Shown one piece after another: positions 51,596 to 60,924 of a DNA stretch of 64,000 bases. Origin of the DNA: Sphingomonas aliaeris (GTDB lineage Bacteria; Pseudomonadota; Alphaproteobacteria; Sphingomonadales; Sphingomonadaceae); the NCBI RefSeq assembly GCF_016743815.1, contig NZ_CP061035.1:3841001-3905000 (forward strand). Reading direction: 5' to 3'. Positions within the stretch are counted from its first letter, which is position 1. Each line of letters begins with the position of its first letter. The notes under the pieces are model-generated. The model made no database searches. It was not told the DNA's origin and saw only the letters and a list, made by a program, of their open reading frames with translations. Made by a program: the position numbers and the translations under genes.

Positions 51596-52432
51596 ATGAC
51601 GATCGTCACGCGCTTCGCGCCCAGCCCGACCGGCAAGCTGCACCTGGGCCACGCTTTTTCCGCGATCCGAAGCCATGATCGTGCGCGCGGCGACGGCGGA
51701 TCGTTCCTGCTGCGGATCGAGGATATCGACGGAACGCGCTCCCGCCCCGACCATGTCGCGGGCATCGTTCAGGACCTGCAATGGCTGGGCCTGGAATGGG
51801 ACGGTGACGTCCTGTTCCAGTCGTCGCGGCTGGATCGCTACGCCGCGGCGCTGGAGCGGTTGAAGGCGATGGGGCTGCTCTATCCCTGCATCTGCACGCG
51901 CGCGGATATCGCCGCGAGCGGGTCCGCGCCGCATGGCCCCTCCGGCGCGATCTATCCGGGTACTTGCCGTGGCGCGGCGGTAGACGAAAGCGGGGCGGCG
52001 TGGCGGATCGACATGGCGGCGGCGGTCGCGCGGTGCGGGCTGCTCGACTGGACCGACGAACTGGCGGGCGTGCAGCGCGCCGATCCGCTGGCGCATGGCG
52101 ACGTCGTGCTCGCGCGGAAGGATGCGCCCGCCAGCTACCATCTGGCGGTGACGGTGGACGATGCGTTTCAGGGAGTTACGCACGTCGTGCGCGGACGCGA
52201 CCTGTTCGACGCGACGCACGTCCACCGCCTGCTGCAATGCCTGCTGGACCTGCCCATGCCGATCTATCGCCACCACGCGCTGTTGACCGATGCGGATGGA
52301 CGGCGGCTGGCGAAGCGCGATGGCGCGCCGACGCTCACATCGTTGCGGGAGCAGGGGGTGGACGGTCGGAGACTGGCGGACGACCTGCGCGCCGGGCGGC
52401 TACCCATTGGCTTTGGCGTACCGAATGCCTAA
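51596..52432 (+). CDS. gluQ: Glutamyl-Q tRNA(Asp) synthetase
   Basis: 278 residues from ATG 51596 after AGGGG. It is a shortened glutamyl-tRNA synthetase core: RFAPSPTGKLHLGHAFSAI (HIGH-like site as HLGH), LRIEDIDGTRSRP, and RRLAKRDGAPTL (KMSKS-like site as KR). It lacks the anticodon-binding domain, as expected for GluQRS, which attaches glutamate to queuosine in tRNA-Asp. The C-terminus ends PIGFGVPNA. Confidence 0.93.
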   Translation: MTIVTRFAPSPTGKLHLGHAFSAIRSHDRARGDGGSFLLRIEDIDGTRSRPDHVAGIVQDLQWLGLEWDGDVLFQSSRLDRYAAALERLKAMGLLYPCICTRADIAASGSAPHGPSGAIYPGTCRGAAVDESGAAWRIDMAAAVARCGLLDWTDELAGVQRADPLAHGDVVLARKDAPASYHLAVTVDDAFQGVTHVVRGRDLFDATHVHRLLQCLLDLPMPIYRHHALLTDADGRRLAKRDGAPTLTSLREQGVDGRRLADDLRAGRLPIGFGVPNA

Positions 52433-52441
52433 ATAGATTTC

Positions 52442-52675
52442 ATGAGCATTTTCCTGATCCTCCTCCTCGTCGCCGCGATGATCGCGGTGGTGGTCGTGTT
52501 CGTACGCGGGCTCGTCGTTTTCCTGGCGAATGCGACGGAGGAAGCGAAAAACGGCGGTACGGGGCCGAGTGCATCGGCGCTGAAATCGAACAAGATGATG
52601 CAGTATCGCATCTTCTTCCAGGCGATTGCGATCGTCATCGTGGTGCTGTTGCTGATGCTGGCGGGCAAGGGTTGA
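52442..52675 (+). CDS. HIG1 domain membrane protein
   Basis: 77 residues with two membrane helices (IFLILLLVAAMIAVVVVFV and FFQAIAIVIVVLLLMLAG). The linker SALKSNKMMQYRIFFQAIAI has the HIG1 signature found in mitochondrial Rcf1 and bacterial relatives. It may tune respiratory oxidases, by analogy with Rcf1. It is 9 bases after gluQ. Confidence 0.87.
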   Translation: MSIFLILLLVAAMIAVVVVFVRGLVVFLANATEEAKNGGTGPSASALKSNKMMQYRIFFQAIAIVIVVLLLMLAGKG

Positions 52676-52708
52676 TCCTGCCTAACCCCGCCTGACGCGC
52701 GTCCGACG

Positions 52709-53284
52709 ATGGTCAAACTGAACCGTATCTATACCCGCACCGGCGACGACGGCACGACCGGACTGGTCGACGGGTCGCGTGTTGCGAAGAGCGATGCGCG
52801 CATGGCCGCGATCGGCGATGTGGACGAGGCGAACAGCGCGATCGGCGTGGCGATTGCCGCGCTCGGCACCGGCGAGACGGCGGATGCCTTGACGCGGATC
52901 CAGAACGACCTGTTCGATCTCGGCGCAGATCTAGCGACGCCCGGCGACGATTTCACGCCCGGCGAAATGACGTTGCGGATCGTTCCTCGCCAGGTCGCGC
53001 GGCTGGAGGAAGAGATCGATGCGATGAACATCGGATTGGAACCCCTGCGCAGCTTCATACTGCCCGCGGGAAGCGCTGGTGCCGCGTCGGTACATTTGGC
53101 GCGGGCGATCGTCCGGCGTGCCGAGCGATCGGCCGTGGCGGCTGCGCAGTCGGTGCAGATCAATCCTCAGGCGCTGGCGTATATCAATCGCTTGTCGGAC
53201 TATCTTTTCGTTGCGGCCCGGTTTGTGAACCAAAATGCCGGTGGCGACGTTCTATGGATCCCGGGCGCTTCTCGCGGGACTTGA
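52709..53284 (+). CDS. Cob(I)alamin adenosyltransferase, PduO type
   Basis: 191 residues. The N-terminal IYTRTGDDGTTGLVDGSRV and GDVDEANSAIGV are the ATP-site signatures of PduO-type ATP:corrinoid adenosyltransferase. Further conserved segments are QNDLFDLGADLATP, FILPAGSAGAASVHLARAIV-type text with the R-x-x-R-R pattern (VRRAERSA), and YINRLSDYLFVAAR. It makes adenosylcobalamin. It ends shortly before egtB, but no cobalamin synthesis genes are near. Confidence 0.93.
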   Translation: MVKLNRIYTRTGDDGTTGLVDGSRVAKSDARMAAIGDVDEANSAIGVAIAALGTGETADALTRIQNDLFDLGADLATPGDDFTPGEMTLRIVPRQVARLEEEIDAMNIGLEPLRSFILPAGSAGAASVHLARAIVRRAERSAVAAAQSVQINPQALAYINRLSDYLFVAARFVNQNAGGDVLWIPGASRGT

Positions 53285-53329
53285 TCTGCATCAGGTGGGT
53301 CGCGTCGCATTCCGGTTTATAGGAACGAA

Positions 53330-54589
53330 ATGCGAACGAATCCCTCCCGCGCGATCGATGACGCCACTCTTGCCGATCGCTTTGCAAAAGTCCGCGCGCT
53401 GACGGAGGCGATGGTGTCGCCGCTGTCCGACGCCGACGCAACGGTCCAGTCGATGGAGGATGCGTCGCCGGCGAAATGGCATCTGGCGCATACCACCTGG
53501 TTTCTCGAAACCTTCATCCTGCGCGATTTCGTCGCCGGCTATCAGCTGCACGACGAGCGCTTCCCGTTCCTGTTCAACAGCTATTACGAGGCGGAAGGCC
53601 GCCGCCATGCGCGCGGTCGTCGCGGCATGGTGACGCGCCCGACGCTGGACGAGGTGCTGGCGTACCGACATCACGTCGATGCGGCGGTGATCGCGGCGCT
53701 GCCCGGCCTTCCGGCGGCGGCGGTCGAACTCGTCGCGCTGGGATGTCATCACGAAGAGCAGCATCAGGAGCTGCTGATCACCGACATCCTCCATCTGATG
53801 TCGGAAAACCCGCTGGAACCGGCGATCTGGCCGGCGGCGCCGAAGGTTCCGGTCGAGATGCCAGGTCCGATCGGGTGGATCGAAGGCGCGGGCGAAGTGG
53901 TGGAGATCGGGTTCGAAGGAACCGGCTTCTCGTTCGATTGCGAAGGGCCACGGCATGCGACGCTGCTGCGCCCGCACGCGATCGCGGACCGGACGGTGAC
54001 GAACGGCGAATGGGCCGCGTTCATCGCGGATGGCGGTTACACCGATGCGCGGCACTGGCTGTCCGACGGATGGGCATGGGTGCAGCGCGAGGGAATCGGC
54101 GCGCCTTTATATTGGGAGCGTCGCGACGATGTGTGGACGCGGTTCGGTCTCGACGGGCGCCGACCGATCGATCCTGCCGCGCCCGTGACGCACGTCAGCT
54201 TCTACGAAGCGGATGCCTATGCGGCCTGGGCGGGTGCCCGGTTGCCGACCGAGGCCGAATGGGAAGTCGCTGCTGCAGCCTATGACGTGTCGGGCGGCAA
54301 CCAGCTGGACAGCGCCGGACCGGTGGAGCCGCGGCCTTCGGCGGGCGGGCCGGCATTTTTCGGTGATGTCTGGGAATGGACCGGCAGCGCGTTCCGCCCC
54401 TATCCGGGCTTCAAGGCGATCGAGGGCGCGGTCGGCGAATATAACGGCAAGTTCATGTCGGGGCAGTGCGTGTTGCGCGGCGGATCGTGCGCCACGCCGC
54501 GCGGCCATGCGCGGGCGAGCTACCGCAACTTCTTCTACCCGCACCAGCGCTGGCAATTCACCGGCGTCCGGCTGGCCAAGGATCTATAA
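53330..54589 (+). CDS. egtB: Ergothioneine biosynthesis protein EgtB
   Basis: 419 residues. The N-terminal DinB-like part gives WHLAHTTWFLETF and the iron-binding CHHEEQHQELLITDI; the C-terminal FGE-sulfatase domain has ITNGEWAAFI-like text, TEAEWEVAAA and WEWTGSAF, plus RGGSCATPRGHARASYRNFF. EgtB joins oxygen-dependently a thiol donor to trimethylhistidine (hercynine). It is coupled to egtD (1-base overlap TAATG). No egtA, egtC or egtE is seen here. Confidence 0.93.
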   Translation: MRTNPSRAIDDATLADRFAKVRALTEAMVSPLSDADATVQSMEDASPAKWHLAHTTWFLETFILRDFVAGYQLHDERFPFLFNSYYEAEGRRHARGRRGMVTRPTLDEVLAYRHHVDAAVIAALPGLPAAAVELVALGCHHEEQHQELLITDILHLMSENPLEPAIWPAAPKVPVEMPGPIGWIEGAGEVVEIGFEGTGFSFDCEGPRHATLLRPHAIADRTVTNGEWAAFIADGGYTDARHWLSDGWAWVQREGIGAPLYWERRDDVWTRFGLDGRRPIDPAAPVTHVSFYEADAYAAWAGARLPTEAEWEVAAAAYDVSGGNQLDSAGPVEPRPSAGGPAFFGDVWEWTGSAFRPYPGFKAIEGAVGEYNGKFMSGQCVLRGGSCATPRGHARASYRNFFYPHQRWQFTGVRLAKDL

Positions 54590-55566
54590 TGCTGAAGCAG
54601 GAAATCGAAGACGGCGACATGACGCTGGCGGATCCGGCATTCCGGGCGGACGTGTTGCGCGGCTTCGCGCTTCGCCCGCGGGCGATTCCGGCGCGCTGGT
54701 TCTACGACCGGCGCGGTTCGGAATTGTTCGAGGCGATCACCGATCTGCCCGAATATTATCCCACGCGGACCGAGACCGCGATCCTGCGCACGGTGTGTCC
54801 CGAGGTCGCCGCGCTGGCGGGCGAAGGGCGCGCGGTGGTGGAATTCGGATCGGGTTCGTCGACCAAGACGCCGATCCTGCTGAGCGCGGTCGCGCCCGCC
54901 GCTTACGTGCCGATCGATATTTCGGGCGATTTCCTGCGTGAATCGTCGGCGCAATTGTCATCCGCCTTTCCGGGGCTTCCGGTGTTGCCGGTGGAGGCGG
55001 ACTTCATGCATCCGATCGCCTTGCCCGAGCAGGTTCGCACCTTGCCCAAGCTGGGTTTCTTTCCCGGATCGACGATCGGCAACATGATCCCGCACGCGTC
55101 GGTCGATCTGTTGCGCGCGATGAAGCAAAGCCTGGGCGAGGGCGCGATGCTGTTGATCGGGATGGACCGGGTGAAGGACGAGCATGTCCTGACCGCCGCC
55201 TATGACGATGCGCAGGGCGTGACGGCGGCGTTCAACCTGAACCTGCTGGAGCGGATCAACCGCGAACTGGACGGCACGATCCCGATCGACCGTTTCCGGC
55301 ACCGCGCGATCTGGAACGACGATCGCGCGCGGATCGAGATGCATCTGGAGGCGACCGGGGATGTCGCCTTCACGATCGAGGGACGTCCGTTCGAGATGGC
55401 GGCCGGCGAGACGATCCATACCGAGAACAGCCACAAATTCGGCCCGCGCGACGCCAAGTTGCTGCTGCGCGCCGGCGGGTGGACGCCGATCGCATCGTGG
55501 ACCGACCCCGACAGCCTGTTCTCCGTCATCCTGACCGAAGCGCAGGCGCCGCGTCTCGCGCCGTAG
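54589..55566 (+). CDS. egtD: L-histidine N-alpha-methyltransferase
   Basis: 325 residues. The SAM site reads VVEFGSGSSTKTPILL, with ARWFYDRRGSELFEAITDLP and YYPTRTETAILR upstream, which are EgtD family signatures; GFFPGSTIGNM and LLIGMDRVKD follow. It trimethylates histidine to hercynine with SAM, giving the EgtB substrate. With EgtB it forms a compact two-gene ergothioneine operon. Confidence 0.95.
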   Translation: MLKQEIEDGDMTLADPAFRADVLRGFALRPRAIPARWFYDRRGSELFEAITDLPEYYPTRTETAILRTVCPEVAALAGEGRAVVEFGSGSSTKTPILLSAVAPAAYVPIDISGDFLRESSAQLSSAFPGLPVLPVEADFMHPIALPEQVRTLPKLGFFPGSTIGNMIPHASVDLLRAMKQSLGEGAMLLIGMDRVKDEHVLTAAYDDAQGVTAAFNLNLLERINRELDGTIPIDRFRHRAIWNDDRARIEMHLEATGDVAFTIEGRPFEMAAGETIHTENSHKFGPRDAKLLLRAGGWTPIASWTDPDSLFSVILTEAQAPRLAP

Positions 55567-55649
55567 CTGGCCGGACGCCGGGTCTGGCGCAGTAACTGGA
55601 ACGCGAACCGGGGTTTGCGTTGCTGCTGGCGGGCGGTAGTGGTCTGGTC

Positions 55650-57707
55650 ATGACCCTGACCCCTCCCGTCGCCGAGCGGCGCCCGCACAGCTTCACCGTC
55701 CACGGCGTTACGATCGAGGATCCCTATGCGTGGATCAAGGATCCGGGCTATCCGGACGTCACCGACGCGGACGTGCTCGCCTATATCGCCGCGGAGAACG
55801 CCTATTTCGAAAGCGTGATGGCGCCGCACAAGCCGCTGACCGACCGGCTGTATGAAGAGATGAAGGGGCGGATCAAGGAAGACGATTCCTCCGTCCCGCA
55901 AAAGGATGGCGACTGGCTGTACTGGACGTCGTTCGAGACGGGTGGCGAGTATCGCAAATGGTGGCGCAAGCCGGTGGCGGGCGGCGACGATGTCTTGATC
56001 CTCGACGAGCCGGCACTGGCGGAGGGCAAGGAGTATTTTCGGCTCGGCGCGCTGACGGTCAGCGAGGACGGGCGGTATCTGGCCTATGCGATCGACGATA
56101 ACGGGTCGGAGCGCTTCGAGGTTCGTGTCAAGGATCTGGAAAGCGGCGAGCATCTGCCCGAGGTCATTCCCGGCATGCTGTCCGAAATCGTCTGGACGAG
56201 CGATTCGACGGGTTTCCTCTACGGGCTCGCGAACGAACAGTGGCGCACCGACAATGTCCGCTATCACAGGCTGGGCACGCCGGTGTCGGACGATGTCGAA
56301 CTGTTCCACGAGGCGGACGAGGGCTTCCGCGTCGGCGTTTCGGAGACGAGCAGCCGGAAGTGGATCGTCATTTCCAGTGGCGATCACGTCACCAGCGAAG
56401 TCTATCTTCTGCCAGCGAACGATCCGCTCGCGACGCCCTTGCTCGTCTCCGGGCGGCAGGTCGGGCGGGAATATGACGTGGACGAGCATGACGGCACGCT
56501 GTTTATCCACACCAACGACGTGGATCCGAACTTCCGCCTGTGCACCGCGAGCGTCGATGCGCCGGGCGAGTGGAGCGAACTGATCCCGCCGTCGCGGCAT
56601 TTCTACATGACCGGGGTCGAATGCTTCCGGGACTTCTTCATCGTCGATGGGCGCGAGGACGGGCTCGATCAGATCGAGGTGCGCCGCTACGACACGCCGC
56701 TGGAGGCGCAGCGTATCGCGTTTCCCGAGGCGAGCTACGATGCGGGGCTGGGCAACAATCCCGAATATGACATGCAGGTGCTGCGCGTCGGTTATGAATC
56801 GATGGTCACGCCTGGCACCGAATATGATTACGACGTCGCGACCGGCCAGCTGACCACACTGAAGGTGCAGGAAATCCCGTCCGGCTACGATGCGGGCCGA
56901 TACGGGACCGAGCGGCTGAAGATCATCGCGCGCGACGGGACCGAGGTTCCGGTGTCGATCGTCTATCCGAAGGATTTCCCGCGCGATGGATCGGGGCCGC
57001 TGTTCCTCTATGCGTACGGCGCATACGGCTATGCCATTCCCCCCGGTTTCTCGACCGGCCGGCTGAGCCTGCTGGACCGCGGCTTCGCCTATGCGATCGC
57101 GCATATCCGCGGCGGCGACGATCTTGGGCAGCAATGGTATCTGGACGGCAAGCTGGAGAAGCGTGCGAACACGTTCAACGATTTCGTCGATGTGGCGGAG
57201 GGCCTGATCGCCGATGGATGGACGCAGGCGGGCCGGATCGCGATCGCCGGACGGTCGGCGGGCGGCGAGTTGATGGGGGCGGTGGTCAATTCCGATCCCG
57301 AATTGTGGGGCGCGGTGATCGCGGACGTGCCGTTCGTCGATGTGCTGAACACGATGCTCGACGCGGATCTGCCGCTGACGCCCGGCGAATGGCCCGAATG
57401 GGGCAACCCGATCGAGGACAAGGCGGCGTTCGACCTGATCCGCGGCTATTCGCCCTACGATCAGGTGAAGGCGCAGACCTATCCGCCGATGTTCATCTCG
57501 GGCGGGCTGAACGATCCGCGCGTGACCTATTGGGAGCCGACCAAATGGGCGGCGAAGCTGCGCGCGACGAAGACCGACGACAACGTTCTGCTGCTCAAGA
57601 CCAATATGGGCGCGGGCCACGGCGGCAAGTCGGGCCGGTTCGAATCGCTGCGCGAGGCGGCGGAGGAACATGCCTTCGTGCTGTGGCAATTGGGCGTGGA
57701 CGGGTGA
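55650..57707 (+). CDS. ptrB: Oligopeptidase B (S9 family prolyl-oligopeptidase type)
   Basis: 685 residues from ATG 55650. The N-terminal beta-propeller (HGVTIEDPYAWIKDP) precedes the catalytic alpha/beta hydrolase domain: the nucleophile Ser is in AGRSAGGELMGAVV (GxSxGG), Asp in SGGLNDPRVTYWEPTKW, and His in GAGHGGKSGR. PtrB cuts after basic residues in peptides. An internal signal sequence is absent, so a cytoplasmic or periplasmic place remains open. The stop overlaps the next gene by 4 bases. Confidence 0.93.
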   Translation: MTLTPPVAERRPHSFTVHGVTIEDPYAWIKDPGYPDVTDADVLAYIAAENAYFESVMAPHKPLTDRLYEEMKGRIKEDDSSVPQKDGDWLYWTSFETGGEYRKWWRKPVAGGDDVLILDEPALAEGKEYFRLGALTVSEDGRYLAYAIDDNGSERFEVRVKDLESGEHLPEVIPGMLSEIVWTSDSTGFLYGLANEQWRTDNVRYHRLGTPVSDDVELFHEADEGFRVGVSETSSRKWIVISSGDHVTSEVYLLPANDPLATPLLVSGRQVGREYDVDEHDGTLFIHTNDVDPNFRLCTASVDAPGEWSELIPPSRHFYMTGVECFRDFFIVDGREDGLDQIEVRRYDTPLEAQRIAFPEASYDAGLGNNPEYDMQVLRVGYESMVTPGTEYDYDVATGQLTTLKVQEIPSGYDAGRYGTERLKIIARDGTEVPVSIVYPKDFPRDGSGPLFLYAYGAYGYAIPPGFSTGRLSLLDRGFAYAIAHIRGGDDLGQQWYLDGKLEKRANTFNDFVDVAEGLIADGWTQAGRIAIAGRSAGGELMGAVVNSDPELWGAVIADVPFVDVLNTMLDADLPLTPGEWPEWGNPIEDKAAFDLIRGYSPYDQVKAQTYPPMFISGGLNDPRVTYWEPTKWAAKLRATKTDDNVLLLKTNMGAGHGGKSGRFESLREAAEEHAFVLWQLGVDG

Positions 57708-58096
57708 GCCGCTTCACGATATCGATCACCGCATCGCCCGACGACATCGACGAGCTGGGCCATGTCAACAATGCGGTATGGGTGCAGTGGATCCAGCGGA
57801 TCGCCACGACGCATTGGGAAGCGGTCGCGCCGCCCGAGCATGTCGCCGCCTATGTCTGGGTCGTGACGCGGCATGAGATCGATTATCGCGGCAACGTGGT
57901 CGAGGGCGAGACGGTGACGGGCGAGACCTGGGTCCCCGAGGGGCCGAAGGGTGCGCGCTTCGACCGCCATGTCCGCTTCACCGGCAGCGACGGGCGCGTC
58001 AAGGTGGAGGCGGTGACGACCTGGGCGTTGCTGGATCGTGCGACCGGCCGTTTGCTGCGCGTGCGTCCTGAGATCGCCGCGCCGTTTCTCAATTAG
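57704..58096 (+). CDS. Acyl-CoA thioesterase, 4HBT type
   Basis: 130 residues from GTG 57704, overlapping ptrB by 4 bases. The hotdog fold shows DDIDELGHVNNAVWVQWIQR, with the catalytic D-x-x-G-H-V-N-N pattern, and EIDYRGNVVEGETVTGETWV. It hydrolyses an acyl-CoA thioester. The likely partner is unknown. Confidence 0.87.
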   Translation: MSRFTISITASPDDIDELGHVNNAVWVQWIQRIATTHWEAVAPPEHVAAYVWVVTRHEIDYRGNVVEGETVTGETWVPEGPKGARFDRHVRFTGSDGRVKVEAVTTWALLDRATGRLLRVRPEIAAPFLN

Positions 58097-58206
58097 GCCT
58101 GTTTGCGAACCGACTACGGGCAATCCGCGCGAGTTGCCGGGAAAGTGGCGTGAATTTCCCGTAGCTGTGCATTTCAAACCGTCGGCCGAACCGCTAAGGC
58201 GGAAGG

Positions 58207-59067
58207 ATGACCGAGATCATCGTCGCTGCGCTGCAGCTTGCCTTCACGCCCGACATCGATGCGAATATCGCCAACGTCTCCGCGCTGGTGCGTGAGGCGG
58301 CGGGGCGCGGTGCGCAGGTGATCCTGCCGCCCGAACTGTTCGAAGGCGAATATTTCTGCCGCGTCGAGGACGAGGGCCTGTTCGCCAATGCCAAGCCGGT
58401 GGGCGAGCACAAGGCGGTGCTGGCGATGCGGTCGCTGGCGGCCGAACTGGGCGTGACCATCCCGACCAGCTTCTTCGAGGCGGACGGGCCGCATCATTAT
58501 AACAGCCTGGCGATGATCGGACCCAACGGCAACGTCATGGGCGTCTATCGCAAGAGCCACATTCCCGACGGGCCGGGCTATGAGGAAAAATTCTATTTCC
58601 GCCCCGGCAATACCGGATTCAAGGTGTGGCCGGGCCCGGCGGAATCCGGCGCGCCGACGCTGGGTGTCGGCGTGTGCTGGGACCAATGGTATCCGGAAAC
58701 CGCCCGCGCGATGATGCTGATGGGCGCGCAAGTGCTGTTCTATCCGACCGCGATCGGCAGCGAACCGCATGACGACAGCCTGGACACCGCGCGCCTGTGG
58801 CGCCGGGCGATGGTCGGGCATGCGGTGTCCAACGTCGTGCCGGTCGTCGCCGCGAACCGCATCGGGACGGAACATGGCCAGACGTTCTACGGCACCAGCT
58901 TCATCACCGACGAACGCGGCGATATCCTGGCCGAATTGGGGCGCGAGGAAGAGGGCGTGATCGTCGCGACGCTGGATCTCGACCGGATCAAGCGCCACCG
59001 TGCCGCCTTCGGCTTCTTCCGCGATCGTCGGCCCGAATTGTATCATCGGCTCGTGCAGGACGTGTGA
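58207..59067 (+). CDS. aguB: N-carbamoylputrescine amidase
   Basis: 286 residues. The nitrilase triad is E (LPPELFEGEYF), K (VYRKSHIPDGPGY) and C (GVGVCWDQWYPETARAM). IGSEPHDDSLDTARLWRRAM and NRIGTEHGQTFYGTSFI are typical of AguB. It converts N-carbamoylputrescine to putrescine in the agmatine route. The partner aguA is not in the window. Its putative promoter is in 58097-58206. Confidence 0.93.
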   Translation: MTEIIVAALQLAFTPDIDANIANVSALVREAAGRGAQVILPPELFEGEYFCRVEDEGLFANAKPVGEHKAVLAMRSLAAELGVTIPTSFFEADGPHHYNSLAMIGPNGNVMGVYRKSHIPDGPGYEEKFYFRPGNTGFKVWPGPAESGAPTLGVGVCWDQWYPETARAMMLMGAQVLFYPTAIGSEPHDDSLDTARLWRRAMVGHAVSNVVPVVAANRIGTEHGQTFYGTSFITDERGDILAELGREEEGVIVATLDLDRIKRHRAAFGFFRDRRPELYHRLVQDV

Positions 59068-59104
59068 CCGCGCCGCGTGTCGATATGACGTTCCTAATTT
59101 GTCC

Positions 59105-59632
59105 GTGGTGACGCCGCGCTTCGACCGGGTGACCGAAGCGCAACGCGAATGTCTTCGACTCGTGCTGACGCGGCGCAACTCGAAGGAGATCGCGCTGGCG
59201 CTCGGCATATCGTCGCATACCGTCGACAAGAGGCTGGAGCGCGCGATCGCCACGCTGGGCGCGACCAGCCGGTTCGATGCGGCGCGGATCCTGGCCGAGC
59301 ATGAGGCGCAATCCGCCCCCGCCCCCGTCGCGGGCGCCGATACGACATACGAGCCTTTCGTATACCAATCGCCGGACATTGTTCCCGTTGCCGGATCGGA
59401 CATGGTCGCGGCGTCTGAGGAGTTGGCACAAAGGGGAGGCAGTCGGGACGCGAAAGCGGCCTGGCTGCCGATCCGCCCCAAAGGCGGCAGGTACAACACC
59501 CTGTCGATGGGGCGTCGGTTGGCGTGGATCGGCCTGATCCCGGTGGCCTTGGCAGTGGCGGTCGGCATGTTGGGGTTCGGGCTCAGCGTGGCGAGCAAGC
59601 TGTTCAAGCTGGTCGCGACCGTGCTGCTCTGA
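59105..59632 (+). CDS. LuxR-type HTH protein with a C-terminal membrane segment
   Basis: 175 residues from GTG 59105 (GTG 59108 also possible). The HTH is CLRLVLTRRNSKEIALALGI and SSHTVDKRLERAIATLGATS, of the LuxR/NarL type. After a variable linker the end has one hydrophobic helix (LAWIGLIPVALAVAVGMLGF), so it may be a membrane-tethered regulator. No receiver domain is present. It opens a row of small genes. Confidence 0.78.
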   Translation: MVTPRFDRVTEAQRECLRLVLTRRNSKEIALALGISSHTVDKRLERAIATLGATSRFDAARILAEHEAQSAPAPVAGADTTYEPFVYQSPDIVPVAGSDMVAASEELAQRGGSRDAKAAWLPIRPKGGRYNTLSMGRRLAWIGLIPVALAVAVGMLGFGLSVASKLFKLVATVLL

Positions 59633-59684
59633 TCGGGCGCCCATCGGCCCCGGAAACGGGGGCCCGAGCACGAAGGATAGAGCC

Positions 59685-60056
59685 ATGACGACGTCCCAGG
59701 AACTCATCGCCGGCCAGGTCGGCACCCTGCTCCACAAGCTCGAATTGCTGATCGACGAAGCAGTCAGTTGCGGCGCGGAATTGACCGCCGTCCTGCCGCG
59801 CGCACGGGTCGAGGCGAAATTGCCGGCGCTGGTCGGGCAGCATTCGCTGGATACGCTGACCGACGCGGTCCAGTCGCTGGTTGCGGCGCGGCGCCAGACG
59901 ATCGCCACGCACAAGCATCTCGACAAGGTGCGCGAACTGATGGGCCTGCCGGTGATCAGCTTCGGCGAGGAAAGCCCGAAGCCGGACGACAAGGTATTCA
60001 CGACGGGTGTTGCCCGTACCGACGGCCGGGCCGATCACCTGCGCATCGCCGCCTGA
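59685..60056 (+). CDS. Hypothetical protein, helical
   Basis: 123 residues: MTTSQELIAGQVGTLLHKLE then LLIDEAVSCGAELTAVLPRA. It is predicted mostly helical and soluble, without signal peptide or a domain I recognise. It lies between the LuxR-type gene and a membrane protein; similar short proteins are frequent in sphingomonads, as far as I recall. No function is proposed. Confidence 0.55.
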   Translation: MTTSQELIAGQVGTLLHKLELLIDEAVSCGAELTAVLPRARVEAKLPALVGQHSLDTLTDAVQSLVAARRQTIATHKHLDKVRELMGLPVISFGEESPKPDDKVFTTGVARTDGRADHLRIAA

Positions 60057-60107
60057 CGCGAACGGCATCCGGTTGTTTCGACATAGATATCGGTCGGATC
60101 GGTCGGG

Positions 60108-60554
60108 ATGCTGATCGTCGTCCTCTTCAACTTTCTACTCGTCATGTGCGCCGTCTACGCCTTTGCGCGGGGCGGCGCGCCGGAGCGGGTGGTGGCCGCG
60201 GCGTTCGTCGCCGCGGCTGCCGCCAGCTACGCCGTCATCCCGGCGAAGGGCCATTTTCACGGCGTGGAGGTCGGCCTGCTGCTGATCGACGCCGGACTGC
60301 TGGCCGTACTGACGGGTGTCGCACTTCGAGCGAACAGGTTTTGGCCAATATGGATCGCGTCGTTTCAGATGTTCGCGCTGCTGGTGCACGTCGCGCGGGC
60401 ATATCAGGAGGACGTCCTGCCAATCGTCTATTTCGCGGTCATATCGCGGATCGCCTATCCCATGCTGCTGCTGCTGGCGATCGGGACGGCGCGGCATTTC
60501 TGGCGCGTGCGACAGTATGGCGAGGATGCCGACTGGTGCACCCGGCTGGCCTAG
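60108..60554 (+). CDS. Hypothetical small membrane protein
   Basis: 148 residues with about four hydrophobic segments: VVLFNFLLVMCAVYAFA, VAAAFVAAAAASYAVI, GLLLIDAGLLAVLTGVAL and LLLLAIGTARHF. No known domain. It starts 51 bases after the preceding hypothetical and is 9 bases before the winged-helix gene. Confidence 0.6.
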   Translation: MLIVVLFNFLLVMCAVYAFARGGAPERVVAAAFVAAAAASYAVIPAKGHFHGVEVGLLLIDAGLLAVLTGVALRANRFWPIWIASFQMFALLVHVARAYQEDVLPIVYFAVISRIAYPMLLLLAIGTARHFWRVRQYGEDADWCTRLA

Positions 60555-60563
60555 GAGAGTCGC

Positions 60564-60924
60564 ATGTCGGATGAACGCGGCCCCGCGGACGTGGAGCGTC
60601 CGACGGCGCATGACATTGCGGCGCGACTGATCGCGTTCAGCGAGGTGCGGACCAAGGTTTTCGAACCCTTCGCAATGCCGGTGAACGACATTGCGTGGCA
60701 GTTGCTGCTCCGGTGCTTCGTCGCGCAGGAGCGCGGGTTCCGGACCAGCGTCTATCGCCTGTGCGACGAGATGTCGGTGCCCAAGAGCGTGTCGGTACGC
60801 TGGCTGCGCGCGCTGCGCGGGTGCGGCATGGTCGAGTATGACGAGGATCTCGGGAGAGCTGTCCGCCGCCGTCCGGCTCACCACCAGGGCGGAAGACGTC
60901 TTGCGTGATTTGCTCGACGCCTAG
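60564..60924 (+). CDS. Winged-helix (MarR-like) DNA-binding protein (frameshifted)
   Basis: The text [40 protein letters not shown] and [18 protein letters not shown] reads like a winged helix. At the three-G run 60852-60854 the frame is lost: with two Gs, [20 protein letters not shown] continues in another frame to LLDA. The restored protein is about 119 residues. Its stop overlaps the end of the convergent uracil-DNA glycosylase gene. A target is unknown. Confidence 0.7.

Noticed and set aside
55200..57689. 829-codon reverse frame over ptrB
   Set aside because: No domain; antisense of oligopeptidase B with its full catalytic triad.
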